A stretch of 62,000 nucleotides of DNA. Source: Cristatella mucedo. Lineage: Eukaryota > Bryozoa > Phylactolaemata > Cristatellidae. Positions within the stretch are counted from its first letter, which is position 1, and each line of letters begins with the position of its first letter. Position numbers and translations under genes: made by a program. The stretch spans positions 23,825,001-23,887,000 of the forward strand of contig WPIO01000001.1 of assembly GCA_009760855.2 (NCBI GenBank), written 5' to 3'. The notes under the pieces were generated by a model that was given only the letters and a program-made list of their open reading frames with translations, was not told where the DNA came from and made no database searches. Below are positions 40,901 through 45,560 of the stretch, one piece after another.

Positions 40901-43616
40901 AAGTGTGAGAAAGAGCGAGGGGAGAGGCGTCCACACGGGCAGGTGGACAAGCAGAAAGTAGGTTGCTGCAGGGCTAGCGAGGTAACGCGACCAAGCTGAA
41001 CCGTCAGCCATTACTGACCGACTGCAGTGCCTCATTAGGTGGTACCAGCGTGTGCCCGTTGGCCGGCAGAGTGGTGGGAGTCCGGCTGGGGCGGCGGAAT
41101 AACATTGCGGTATAGCCACGCCCACAGAATACTAACCCTGTTTTGTTCCACTCAGCACGGATTTGTATTAGCTAGTAATAGTGGCGGTGGACGGCAAAAT
41201 CAGGTTCGATCCCTGTGTGGTGCTCTCAGTAGGAGCACACATTTTCGTGGCAGTTGCGATAACTGAGAATTCTATTGCTACAGTGTACAATCTTCTTATC
41301 ACCTCTGATGCAGCCTGGCCCGGCCTGCCGATAACTGATACACGTTGTTGTGCTCTCGTTCATGCTACTCATCGAACGACCAAGTGAAATTTCAGCATGC
41401 CTCTGCATTTCTTTTGGATGGTCCCGTGTTCATCCTGGGCCGTTTTTTGTCCCCTTCCGCGCAAAACGTCTACAGCGTTTGATCTTGTTTGGTCGATGAC
41501 TTGATGTTTGCACTTGCCTGGCAATTAGCAAGAGGCTCTGCCGAGCAGCTGCAGTTGTACAAGGCATCAGTGACCCACGGTTGGGGCACCGCCTTGTCGT
41601 GGGGCATTTGGCACTCTTTTGGTGCCGGTGTCCACTGCAGCTTGCAAGAAAGATCTGCAGTGACATGCATGCTTGTACGTGCGTTCCTAGCTGGTCCAGT
41701 CGACGACAGCTTGGAGCCGTTATCGACCCACCGATTGCCCGTGACCGAATTAGGCGCCTGTGTGGCAGGAGAGTCGGTTGACAGCACTCGTCGTCGAGTA
41801 ACGGACAGCGGCGCTCCGGCGGCTGAGCCTACTGGCTCAAACGCGTGTGAATGCACTGCAGGTGCTAGCCTGGCTTTCCTGGACAAATCGGCCGCCCACA
41901 ACGTGCCTCTCGGTGAAGCGGCTGACAGCAGATGCCCGCGAAGCTCGGGCCGCCGGATCAGCGCGTCCTTATGCGAAAGGTACGTGCTCGAAGCCTTTGG
42001 TCCTCTTTTTTCCGGGCCACACAGCAGCTGGCACTTCTGTCACAGCGGCGTGCAACTACTGCGTTCTCGGTCACTCACTCCCCTCATCTCGGCTTACCGC
42101 TGGATCAGATGAACGCAAGTTCTTTTATTGAACGCGGTGCCTTTTTTATTTAGCTCATCAAGGTGAACTAGTTGCTGCCGCAGTGCATATGGGACGCAGC
42201 ACCATTTTAGAAACCGGGGTCGAGTGTATTCTCCAGGCACCCCGAGACAAGCTTGAGCAGCAGTATCCTTAATAATAATAATAGTAATAATAATGCACTT
42301 GATAAAGTGCCCTCAGATAACTCAATCTCTCTCTAGGCACTTTATATTTGCTGCAAAGGGAAACACAATTGAATGGTGAGTAAAATCATGCTTGACAAAC
42401 AAACAAAATGAATAACATGGTTAGGGGTGACATGCACAGGGTCAGCATGCAAATGTGGTTAGTGGCAGCATGCACAGTGTCAGCACGCATAAGCACATCA
42501 AGGACGAATCACAGGGACCCACTAAATGCTGTCCTAAATAGGTGTTGTTAAGTTCTTTTTAAATGTGGTTAAGTCAGGGGATGTTCTGGCGAAAGTCGGG
42601 AGGGTGTTCCAGGCTTTGGGACCATACGAACTAAATGCACGGTCTCCAAAGGATTTTAAGTTTGTACGAGGTATTGGCAGACTGTTGGATTCCGAAAAGC
42701 GGGTGGTACGATGCTTGGCCTGGTGGGGGAGTAGATCTGAGAGATAGGCTGGAGCCAAAGAATGAAGTGACCTAAAAGTGAGTGACAAAACCTGTTAGTA
42801 TCGTATCTGTAAAAGTAGCACTCTTGCTGCTTTTAGCTTTTTGTACTTTTTCTTTTTTACCGATTGAATTTGGCTCAACTTACCTTTCACCGTTTAAACC
42901 GTATTTGCCATGAGAAACATTTTTGGCCCAAATTACGTGGCATCGATAGGCCACAACTCAAAAAAGCCTATGACGCTAATGAGGCAACATTTGGTTTAGT
43001 CAGGTATGGTTGACAAAGGTGGTAGTGACTTCCGTGCAAGACTGAAAAACCCCAGTATATTCTCAATGCTGGCTAGAACTTGTGATGCCATCGCCATACT
43101 TGCTGTCCTAAAAAAAAGGACACCGTCTTATTTTCGCCTTCACGCTAGGTCTGACGTTAACTTTTCCTAAATATATATTTTTGCCTTTTCTGTAGGATGC
43201 GTTCACTCGAGAGGCCTCCCTCGGCCCCACGTGTCTTTACATTCACGGACGTCGACGGTCAGCAAGTCGATTCGCTAAAGGACCGGATTCGCATGCTTCA
43301 AACGAGTAGCTGCACAGCAGCGGCTGCAGCAGCAGCTCCGCCTCCAAGTTCGGCCTCTCAGTACCGCTTCCGCGAGATGACGCCCCCCAGTACAAAAGCG
43401 GCCCCTCTGGCATTTGCTAAAAGCCGTTGCCACAGCCTTCCGTCTAATGCTGCCGAGCAGTCCTCGGCTCCTTTGTATAAGGCCGTCGTTGCCAAGGTAA
43501 CCTCAACCTGCGAGGTTGTCACCGACAGAAGCAGTCGAAAGCTGTCCCGGACCGAAGATGCAGCTTTTTCGTCGGGTTATGTGCGAAACATCGTGCAGAA
43601 ATTTCAAGTTCACTAA
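18624..43616 (+). CDS. PLEKHG-like: PLEKHG1/2/3-like Rho guanine-nucleotide exchange factor (gene span of certain exons)
   Basis: DH-PH proteins of this family activate Rho-type GTPases at the cytoskeleton and membrane by catalysing GDP release. The exons assembled from 18624 to 43616 keep one frame through all fifteen junction phases. With the putative exon at 2208 the product is about 1401 residues; from the ATG at 18686 it is about 1326. In the longer numbering, the DH domain is roughly 112-300 (start VVKEIIATERQYV, middle FGNIEAIYNLN, CR3 helix LHKPVQRVLKYPLLLQ), and the PH domain roughly 318-425 (closing helix EKRAWCIGIKRLMIE). The order and wording (LMLIES, LCFHLIHY, AKSVDEKR) match PLEKHG1-3 better than other RhoGEFs. 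The long Ser/Ala/Pro tail is disordered. Introns are filled by LINEs and SINEs. It converges on TASP1. Confidence 0.88.
19466..19730 (+). mobile_element. L2-like LINE, 3' UTR and terminal hairpin
   Basis: It matches the sequence after the RT stop in the 50.9 kb copy (CTGTGATTCGTCCTT, CATGCTGACCCTGTGCAT). The terminal stem is perfect: AGCGCC (19649-19654) with GGCGCT (19685-19690), an inner AGAGA/TCTCT, then (ATT)n. Confidence 0.85.
19747..19901 (+). repeat. Compound microsatellite GT / TA / CA / GA
   Basis: GT (19747-19778), TA-rich (19787-19830), a short CA, then about 52 bases of GA. Confidence 0.95.
20636..20768 (+). mobile_element. tRNA-derived SINE, family 2
   Basis: A tRNA-like head (GTTTAAGGTGCTCGCCCCGACC, B-box-like GGCTCGAGCCC at about 20691-20701) is followed by a tail (TGAATAGAGATTAGTTCTCT, TAGGGTGCTATACAAATGAA) resembling the L2-like LINE terminus. 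Confidence 0.7.
21017..21111 (+). CDS. RhoGEF exon: DH domain (FGNIEAIY segment)
   Basis: Acceptor AATTTTTTTAG, donor AACAG|gtattg. Phase 0 in, two bases over. It encodes DIHDIFGNIEAIYNLN, the DH segment where family members read LFGNIExIYxLN. The leftover AG joins the next exon's T to give Ser, as in relatives (LNS). Confidence 0.92.
22684..22770 (+). mobile_element. L2-like LINE, 3' tail only
   Basis: GCAGCAAATGTGAAGCACC, then the AGAGAGATTGAGTTCTCTGA hairpin core, followed by (ATT)n. The right stem arm is partly lost (GAAGGCTTT). Confidence 0.8.
23017..23098 (+). repeat. 41-bp tandem duplication
   Basis: Two units of CATGTGACTTCTGAGTxGAG followed by CCAAAAGTTTTC, starting at 23017 and 23058, differing at a few bases. 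Confidence 0.9.
24130..24290 (+). mobile_element. tRNA-derived SINE, family 1 (diverged)
   Basis: GACTAAGGTGCTTGG and GATCGTGGGTTCAATT form the tRNA-like head. The body ACTGCAAGCGTCGTTGATAG and the tail AAGGCTGTTCTGCCACTATA match the 34393 copy. Confidence 0.65.
26136..26252 (+). CDS. RhoGEF exon: DH domain (CFLRRSAEFEVY segment)
   Basis: Acceptor TTTTTGCTGTCAG, donor CCACG|gtatgt. It encodes DVESCTEDPLSMANCFLRR and EFEVYAAYCTNYPR, matching the SC..DPV.VA.CF....EF.IYTQYC.NYP block of PLEKHG DH domains. One leading base, two trailing. Confidence 0.95.
26253..26855. other. Intron, no feature seen
   Basis: About 600 bases, moderately AT-rich, no recognisable repeat. Confidence 0.7.
26856..27006 (+). 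CDS. RhoGEF exon: DH domain CR3 (KPVQRVLKYPLLLQ)
   Basis: Acceptor CCCTTTGTAG, donor CTTCAG|gtgggt. It encodes RSQATLAYVLARPAVHEAF and then SLPMSSYLHKPVQRVLKYP. The Lys-Pro-Val-Gln-Arg helix is the most conserved RhoGEF motif and contacts switch regions of the GTPase. Confidence 0.96.
27136..27330 (+). CDS. RhoGEF exon: end of DH domain
   Basis: Acceptor TTCGTTCATAG, donor ATGATG|gtatgc; 65 codons in phase 0. NLLKYYDSQGDGRHCIDAAL continues the LLLQ..LK helix, and the last DH helix is AIREMANHINEAKRASEH (family: ININDMKRRHEHAV). Confidence 0.95.
27614..27736 (+). CDS. RhoGEF exon: PH domain, first strands
   Basis: Acceptor TGTGCTGTAG, donor ATCAAG|gtcggc; 41 codons. GDFKLHGAKSYRHLFLFEK and AVILAKRR correspond to the EGxF...R..FLFDK.LLI.KK strands of PLEKHG PH domains. 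Confidence 0.95.
27859..27954 (+). CDS. RhoGEF exon: PH domain, middle strands
   Basis: Acceptor TTTACTTTTACAG, donor CTTCAG|gtacgt; 32 codons. GCDLMLIESVPKEPLCFHL and IHYRTPRKLYALQ match the LMLIES...LCF.V.HYK....Y.IQ pattern. Confidence 0.96.
28218..28575 (+). CDS. RhoGEF exon: PH C-terminal helix and linker
   Basis: Acceptor GGGCTGCTTTGCAG. The start AKSVDEKRAWCIGIKRLMIE is the closing PH helix with its invariant Trp. An Ala run (8) and a basic stretch (ERRRRKG) follow. Two donors overlap: TAT|gtaggt at 28571 and GTAG|gtaggc at 28575. Only the second gives the phase (one base over) needed by the next exon. Confidence 0.92.
28657..28698 (+). repeat. (CA)n(CT)n microsatellite
   Basis: About 14 bases of CA run into about 28 of CT with one TTT interruption. 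Confidence 0.9.
28948..29125 (-). mobile_element. L2-like LINE, 3' UTR and tail
   Basis: The plus strand shows (AAT)n, then GTGCCCTCAGAGAACTC and CTCTCTAGGTGCTTAGC, then the 3' UTR words ATCGAATGGTTAGTA and AATAACATGGTTACAG, all shared with copies at 42.3 and 46.6 kb. Confidence 0.8.
29165..29500 (+). mobile_element. Second LINE family, internal fragment
   Basis: It parallels 34740-35220: TCCACACTGGAC / TCCACGCTGGAC, then GATGCATAGATTTACTG / GATGCATAGATTTGCTG, then a translation SGLVPSFFKKGVVRPLNKK, the P..FK...V.PLLKK motif of CR1/L2 reverse transcriptases. It lacks the SINE present in the 34.9 kb copy. Confidence 0.65.
29959..30107 (+). CDS. RhoGEF exon: C-terminal tail, part 1
   Basis: Acceptor TGTCTCCTTTTAG, donor AAAGTA|gtaagt. 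Two leading bases complete an Asp codon. It encodes LSNFVRKHLARRSDGAL followed by an acidic Ser-rich stretch. The frame is open only in the phase dictated by the previous exon, supporting the junction. Confidence 0.85.
30347..30619 (+). CDS. RhoGEF exon: C-terminal tail, part 2
   Basis: Acceptor GGTTTCATTTTCAG, donor CGAAAG|gtatgc; 91 codons, phase 0 at both ends. Ser/Arg-rich (ARSRSLGSLDVDI), then an Ala/Leu helix (ASALARLLAEKRPDEALTEL). No named domain. Confidence 0.88.
30970..32830 (+). mobile_element. Second CR1/L2-like LINE, decayed long copy
   Basis: Read across frameshifts, it gives SAFFTERIAHIRTPI, then VPKSFKSVIVRSILKKA, then FFSNILEKVVAKQLVAHIE, then DLSAALNTVDHDILHERL (palm motif A, normally DLSAAFDTVDH), then LKDLRWLPVDQQVQSKVLML and the family 3' end. 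This is the order of a CR1/L2 reverse transcriptase. Inactive, with many stops. Confidence 0.75.
32885..33060 (+). mobile_element. LINE fragment, RT thumb region
   Basis: VSATYEGHILPLNQLQWYLLL resembles the RxHIxPLLxxLHWLPV motif of CR1/L2-type elements. Confidence 0.45.
33560..33725 (-). mobile_element. tRNA-derived SINE, family 1
   Basis: The plus strand shows ATTTAACAGCCTCATTTTTA, AGAGCCTTAACGGCTATCAC and the inverted B-box region ATTCGAGCCCGCGATC. Confidence 0.75.
33855..34135 (+). mobile_element. Second LINE family, 3' end
   Basis: Near-identical to the 3' regions at 14.6 and 32.6 kb (ACTCTCCTACTGCCGACTA, GAGTGCGCTATACAAAACTC, CTTTGTGGCTTTGTGAAG). Confidence 0.8.
34393..34585 (+). mobile_element. 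tRNA-derived SINE, family 1 (best copy)
   Basis: The tRNA-like head GATGGCACACTAGGTAAGGC carries an A-box-like element. A canonical B box GGTTCGATTCC lies at 34456-34466. The body CACTGCAAGCGGTGGTGATA and the tail GGCTCTTCTGTCGCTATAC, AAAAAGAGGCTGTT follow. Used here as the reference for the family. Confidence 0.88.
34740..35545 (+). mobile_element. Second LINE family fragment carrying a SINE
   Basis: It parallels 29165-29500 and continues with LLVLFLSETLERVLADQ-like and FDTLDCKVLLEHFIH-like translations (palm region), with stops. A family-2 SINE sits inside at 34884-35025. Confidence 0.65.
34884..35025 (+). mobile_element. tRNA-derived SINE, family 2 (best copy)
   Basis: Head TGGTCCAGCGATTAAGGTGC, B-box-like GGACTCGACCCC. 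The tail is a perfect stem, AGCACC (34966-34971) with GGTGCT (34996-35001), around AGAGATTAAGTTCT. It ends in ATACAAATGAATTATATTT. Confidence 0.85.
35806..36880 (+). CDS. RhoGEF exon: long disordered Ser/Ala-rich segment
   Basis: The frame is open over 1 kb and GC-rich. It encodes Ser/Asp/Glu and Ala-rich sequence with a 12-Ala run, Gly runs and acidic patches, but no globular domain. The acceptor GGGCGTTGCAG at 35805 gives phase 0 as required by the previous exon; the frame stays open back to 35632, so the start is not certain. Donor AAGTG|gtaagc, one base over. The antisense frames here are shadows. Confidence 0.85.
36002..36037 (+). repeat. Perfect 36-bp palindrome (CAG)6(CTG)6 coding poly-Ala
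   Basis: Six CAG triplets are followed directly by six CTG triplets. In the reading frame they give GCA and GCT codons, part of a 12-Ala run. The sequence is fully self-complementary. Confidence 0.97.
37179..37387 (+). CDS. RhoGEF exon: conserved QYSTKIKE segment
   Basis: Acceptor CGCTCCGCCGCAG, donor AGGAAG|gtcagt. Two leading bases (matching the one left over) and phase 0 out. It encodes VVPYVFRLARQYSTKIKER, resembling the short V..LA.QYS.KIK motif in PLEKHG tails. The 298-bp intron before it is equally GC-rich. Confidence 0.85.
38285..38410 (+). mobile_element. L2-like LINE, 3' tail
   Basis: CCATTCGATCGTGTTTCCTT, TGCAAATGTAAAGCACC, the hairpin core, then TTTATCAAGTGCGTTATTAT. Confidence 0.8.
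38490..39220 (-). mobile_element. L2-like LINE, 3' end with RT C-terminus
   Basis: The minus strand carries the RT C-terminal region (CTCCCAAAGCCTGGATCTC near 38800 corresponds to APKAWNS..), the 3' UTR and terminal hairpin AGTGCC...GGCACT (38485-38525). It is interrupted at 39035-39113 by another copy's tail and contains a G10 run at 38910-38919. Confidence 0.8.
39035..39113 (-). mobile_element. Nested L2-like insertion, terminal hairpin only
   Basis: TAATAATACACTTGATAGAG begins a tail of about 75 bases ending GCAAAGG. The host LINE continues on both sides exactly as in the uninterrupted copy at 47130-47160 (GACGAGAAGTGG ... TAATGTGGCAACTGC). The stem AGCGCC/GGCGCT is intact. Confidence 0.8.
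39358..39454 (+). CDS. RhoGEF exon: short tail exon
   Basis: Acceptor TTTGTTTACTTTTAG. It encodes VQEADTAATDQPPFTRKQAL and then SLTEQDGLSLE. Donor GAAG|gtggtg (39454) or the same phase three bases later. The incoming phase 0 and outgoing phase 1 both fit the neighbours. Confidence 0.82.
39480..39656 (-). mobile_element. tRNA-derived SINE, family 1, with fold-back 5' end
   Basis: The minus strand runs from a tRNA-like head (GGAGATAAGGTGCACG, GTGGGTTCGGGTCC) to the family tail. The first 23 bases of the head are repeated as a perfect inverted copy (39607-39629 against 39634-39656). Confidence 0.85.
39657..41528. other. Intron, no gene recognised
   Basis: About 1.9 kb without recognised repeats. 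Moderately GC-rich at 40700-41100. A GGTTCGATCCC word at about 41203 is not part of a foldable tRNA. Confidence 0.6.
41529..41979 (+). CDS. RhoGEF exon: C-terminal tail, part 5
   Basis: Acceptor GCCTGGCAATTAG, donor GCGAAAG|gtacgt. Two bases in, two over, fitting both neighbours. It encodes GSAEQLQLYKASVTHGWG and a Ser/Thr-rich stretch ending in SGRRISASLCE. No domain is recognised. The exon could be shorter, because internal CAG acceptors exist (for example near 41861). Confidence 0.75.
41980..43195. other. Last intron, with an L2-like copy
   Basis: Contains the minus-strand LINE at 42270-42792; the remainder is AT-rich and featureless. Confidence 0.75.
42270..42792 (-). mobile_element. L2-like LINE, 3' end with RT C-terminus
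   Basis: The minus-strand ORF includes [37 protein letters not shown] and TTFKKNLTT. The 3' UTR follows, with the terminal stem AGTGCC/GGCACT (ggcact at 42336-42341, agtgcc at 42306-42311) and (ATT)n. Confidence 0.9.
43196..43616 (+). CDS. RhoGEF last exon
   Basis: Acceptor TTTGCCTTTTCTGTAG; one leading base completes Arg. It encodes ERPPSAPRVFTFTDVDGQQ, an Ala run with Pro/Ser, KSRCHSLPSNAAEQ, and ends SSGYVRNIVQKFQVH then TAA. A short C-terminal (Y/F)VRxIVxKF helix also ends PLEKHG1/3-type proteins. Confidence 0.9.
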
Positions 43617-43730
43617 CTCCTGCAATGTCCGGCTGCCTCAGGGCTTGCACGTGACTTGGTCGGTGCCTCTTGATTGCACTCATTCTTAATTGACACAAGG
43701 CATGATTGCAAATGTGGTCTGCAATCGTGC

Positions 43731-43743
43731 GGGGGGGGGGGGG
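43731..43743 (+). repeat. G13 homopolymer in the RhoGEF 3' UTR
   Basis: Thirteen consecutive G bases followed by CTGCGGGG. Confidence 0.9.
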
Positions 43744-43903
43744 CTGCGGGGCATTGCCAACGTATGGTAGCAGTTGTAACCCGTGTTTGCACGGGTGTAT
43801 GCTTGCATCTGAACTTATTTTTTATATCTACCTTGGGTTTTTACTTACTAAGCTACTTTAAGTGAGTACCAATCGTGTATTTATTAAGGCTATTCATTCC
43901 AGA

Positions 43904-43909
43904 AATAAA
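43904..43909 (+). promoter_or_regulatory. Polyadenylation signal AATAAA for the RhoGEF gene
   Basis: First AATAAA on the plus strand after the stop, about 288 bases downstream, in an AT-rich stretch. Confidence 0.5.
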
Positions 43910-44029
43910 ACTTTTACTACTGAGGTAAGAAGTCTGATTTAACTAACTTTCAGAGCCTTGCAGCTACTAGGTACTGTACATACTATATACAGATATGTTG
44001 GCTTTCACTATTGGTTAGGCAGTGACCCC

Positions 44030-44180
44030 AAATGGCAAGCCGTGGTGGTACACTAGGTAAGGCGGTTGCTTTTCACGAACTCGGTCCCGAGGTCATGGGT
44101 TCGAATCTTGATTGCAGATGCAAGCGGCAATGATAGCCGCGAAGGCTCTTCTGTCGCTACACAACAGAGACTGTTGAATT
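44030..44180 (+). mobile_element. tRNA-derived SINE, family 1
   Basis: CCGTGGTGGTACACTAGGTA, B box GGTTCGAATC (44098-44107), body GCAAGCGGCAATGATAGCCG, tail GGCTCTTCTGTCGCTACAC. It lies between the two convergent genes. Confidence 0.88.
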
Positions 44181-44970
44181 AGCCAGTGTAGCATAGGTCT
44201 TCACAAAGGTGATTGCAAAGCTGGGCTCATCATATCGGGGCGAGCTCACAAAACACATACGTATGCATGAATCATGCATATAAAGCCATACTACCATACT
44301 GTAGGATGTTCCCGGCCTGCATGCACTGCAATTTACGGTGGGAATTCTCTCTCGATGTAATGGAAAATCCAAATGGCCAATCTTAAGTGACTTCCAACTC
44401 ATCAATACTAGATGCACTGCAATGCAAAATTCAAATCTACAATCTTAAATTAGAAGTGACTTCCAACTAATCAATATATTGAGAAGGTAATTAATCGTTA
44501 GCAATAGCAGCTTACGAACACGAATGGGAAAGGCACAAAGAAGCCATGTTGCTTTTTAATGCATTTGTATCCGTCGGTTTGCTCGGCCACTGCAGTACTC
44601 AACAGCATCGGGCAGATTGCTGTCCAGGCGAGATGTACAGTGAGCATGTTCCAATAACATCACTGCTAGACTTTCTCATCGCTGGCTATTTCCAATCCAA
44701 TTTAAGATTAGCGAGGCACTCGGATGTGCTCCTGCTCCGAGGATCTTACCAATGAAAAGGCTAGATAGCTTGCCTGTGTATAAAAAAAATGCAACAAATC
44801 AAAGGGAGATGTTAGCCTGCATTCCATGAGAGCTTCACTTCTCAATTCCGCGAGAGCTACATTCCTCGCTAGCTCGGTCGAGTAGCTGGGGCCGAGTTGG
44901 TGCGTGGCTAAGCATTGCAGGGTGTTGTTCTCGTGATCGGGGGGGGGGGGGTATCGTGACCCACTCACTA
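44181..44970. other. Intergenic stretch between convergent genes
   Basis: No gene seen. An ATTAAA on the minus strand (44555-44560) could serve TASP1 as a weak polyadenylation signal. A G13 run is at 44939-44951. Confidence 0.5.
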
Positions 44971-45078
44971 TACGCTCCAATAGGTAGCGAAAGATATGCG
45001 CTCCAATAGGTAGCGAAAGATATGCGCTCCAATAGGTAGCGAAAGATATGCGCTCCAATAGGTAGCGAAAGATATGCG
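44971..45078. repeat. 26-bp tandem repeat, four units
   Basis: Unit GCGCTCCAATAGGTAGCGAA plus AGATAT, repeated four times almost without change, just downstream of the TASP1 stop on the minus strand and so probably inside its 3' UTR. Confidence 0.95.
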
Positions 45079-45243
45079 CGCTTGTCTAATCTTGCGGAAA
45101 CATCGCAACGAGCCTGCCCTCAGGGCAAGACCGCTAGCTCGCTTGCTAGCTCGGCAGCCCCACGGAGAGCTGCCGGTAGCAGCTGGAGAGCAGGCGAGCG
45201 CTGCCACCGCAGGGAAGCAGCGCACGTGGTCGTCACAATATCA

Positions 45244-45560
45244 TCACAGCAAGAGCGAGCGGCCGCCGGTCACGCACTGCCGGCCCTCTCGCTTCTTCTC
45301 CACGGCGCTGTCGCACGTGCGGCCGCCGAAGCAGCGGCCGCCGAAGCAGCCGCAGCCGAGGCGCGACACAACGACGCGAGGCACGGCTGCCTTGGTGCTG
45401 TCGCCGCCTGAGTGCATGTACCCGACGACCATGCTTCGGGTGGAATGGCACCACAGCAGCTCGGCAGACGGCCGTAGCCGGCAGTGGTCGTAGGCAGCAG
45501 CAGCACCGCTGCTGCTGCTGCTGCTGCTGCTGTGGCCGTCTGCTGCTGCTGTGCTCGTGC
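45244..45560 (-). CDS. TASP1: TASP1 last exon with poly-Ser insert
   Basis: Acceptor CCTTGTTTTGCAG at 45561. Two leading bases join the G of the previous exon. It encodes an eight-Ser run from (AGC)8, four Ala, then [20 protein letters not shown], corresponding to the VEFLWSHTTESMCVGYM block of the vertebrate enzyme, and a Cys/Gly-rich end with two GCFGGR-type repeats before TGA. The last 40 residues are not alignable. Confidence 0.92.

Noticed and set aside
41130-41230. Possible tRNA gene around GGTTCGATCCC
   Set aside because: No cloverleaf: the acceptor and D arms cannot be formed and the T stem has a mismatch.
44971-45078. CRISPR-like array
   Set aside because: The units are directly adjacent with no spacers, and the DNA is from an animal.
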